Below, piece by piece: positions 6,132 to 6,430 of a stretch of DNA of 6,430 bases. The translations under genes and the position numbers were made by a program. Positions within the stretch are counted from its first letter, which is position 1. Every line of letters begins with the position of its first letter. Below the pieces are notes generated by a model. That model saw only the letters and a program-made list of their open reading frames with translations. It was not told the origin of the DNA and did not search any database. The stretch covers positions 1 through 6,430 of the forward strand of contig CAIYSK010000066.1 of the NCBI GenBank assembly GCA_903928835.1. The letters run 5' to 3'. This DNA is from an uncultured cyanobacterium. Lineage in GTDB: Bacteria; Cyanobacteriota; Cyanobacteriia; PCC-6307; Cyanobiaceae.

Positions 6132-6430
6132 CTAATCAAAGAACATCAAGGTCACCACCTTGCCCATGTCTTCGGCCAACCGGCAGCTGGCCAGGAGGGT
6201 TTCGCTGTCGTGGAAAGCGAAGCAAATCAACTGGTCACAGCGGGTAATGATCTCTTGGTTGCAGAGGCTGCTGGCCATCGGCAAGGGCAGCTCATCGTGC
6301 TCGGGCTTTTCCACCAGATGCAGCACCCGCTCCAGCAGCTCACGGGATTCACCCGGCTGACGATCCAGGCTCTGGGGCAGCAAGACGGTGAGGCGGCTGG
6401 AATCAATTTCCAACACGCTGCGGATCACCG
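6132..6430 (-). CDS. DprA/LOG-like Rossmann-fold protein, 5' truncated
   Basis: The frame is open to the window edge, so only the C-terminal 98 or so codons are present, ending in TAG at 6132-6134; a GTG at 6428 is not necessarily the start. The visible part begins with a strand-like RLTVLLPQSLDRQP (12-25), then a helix (SRELLERVLHLVEKP), then SLCNQEIITRCDQLICFAFH (54-73), DSETLLASCRLAEDMGK and a last strand VVTLMFFD. The order Asn-x-x-Ile-Ile, hydrophobic strand, small/acidic turn (HDSET), helix, strand matches the end of a DprA or lysine-decarboxylase-like (LOG) nucleotide-binding fold, where NxxI and the ligand-binding turn are conserved. It resembles cyanobacterial proteins annotated as DNA recombination-mediator protein A, as far as I recall. 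Whether it handles single-stranded DNA in natural transformation cannot be judged without the N-terminus. It converges on the MAPEG gene. Confidence 0.6.
   Translation of the reverse strand, partial: VIRSVLEIDSSRLTVLLPQSLDRQPGESRELLERVLHLVEKPEHDELPLPMASSLCNQEIITRCDQLICFAFHDSETLLASCRLAEDMGKVVTLMFFD

Overview
The window looks like a GC-rich (about 60% or more by eye) picocyanobacterial chromosome segment of the Synechococcus/Cyanobium type. This rests on the protein set (YajQ, a fused 5-oxoprolinase-type hydantoinase, an AapJ/BztA-like amino-acid binding protein, a MAPEG protein and a DprA-like protein resembling a cyanobacterial family I recall), on tight gene packing, and on the lack of clear Shine-Dalgarno sequences. 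It is inference from sequence character; no marker gene such as rRNA is present. I saw no perfect HIP1 octamer, which is common in many other cyanobacteria and usually scarce in marine picocyanobacteria.

Layout. Positions 3-329 (+) hold the 3' end of an HdeD/DUF308 membrane protein. It converges on a three-gene minus-strand block, read right to left: yajQ (5133-5624), a fused HyuA-HyuB hydantoinase/5-oxoprolinase (1466 to about 5149) and a lipoprotein-type amino-acid substrate-binding protein (355-1440). The first two genes overlap and the second and third are 25 bases apart, so the block is probably one transcription unit. A 59-base divergent spacer (5625-5683) separates yajQ from a plus-strand MAPEG-family membrane protein (5684-6109). 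That gene converges, after 22 bases, on the 3' end of a DprA/LOG-like Rossmann-fold protein (6132-6430, minus) that runs off the window.

How the genes may work together. 5-Oxoprolinase opens 5-oxoproline to glutamate using ATP. The binding protein belongs to a family that captures amino acids, often glutamate, glutamine and other polar ones, for ABC import. MAPEG proteins often use glutathione, whose breakdown yields 5-oxoproline. A glutamate/glutathione salvage neighbourhood is therefore possible, but this is inference from adjacency. The binding protein has no permease or ATPase gene beside it.

No RNA gene, insertion sequence, CRISPR array, prophage or origin was seen. Every gap between genes is shorter than 60 bases. 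The window reads as ordinary core chromosome with a few points worth checking, not as an obvious new system.
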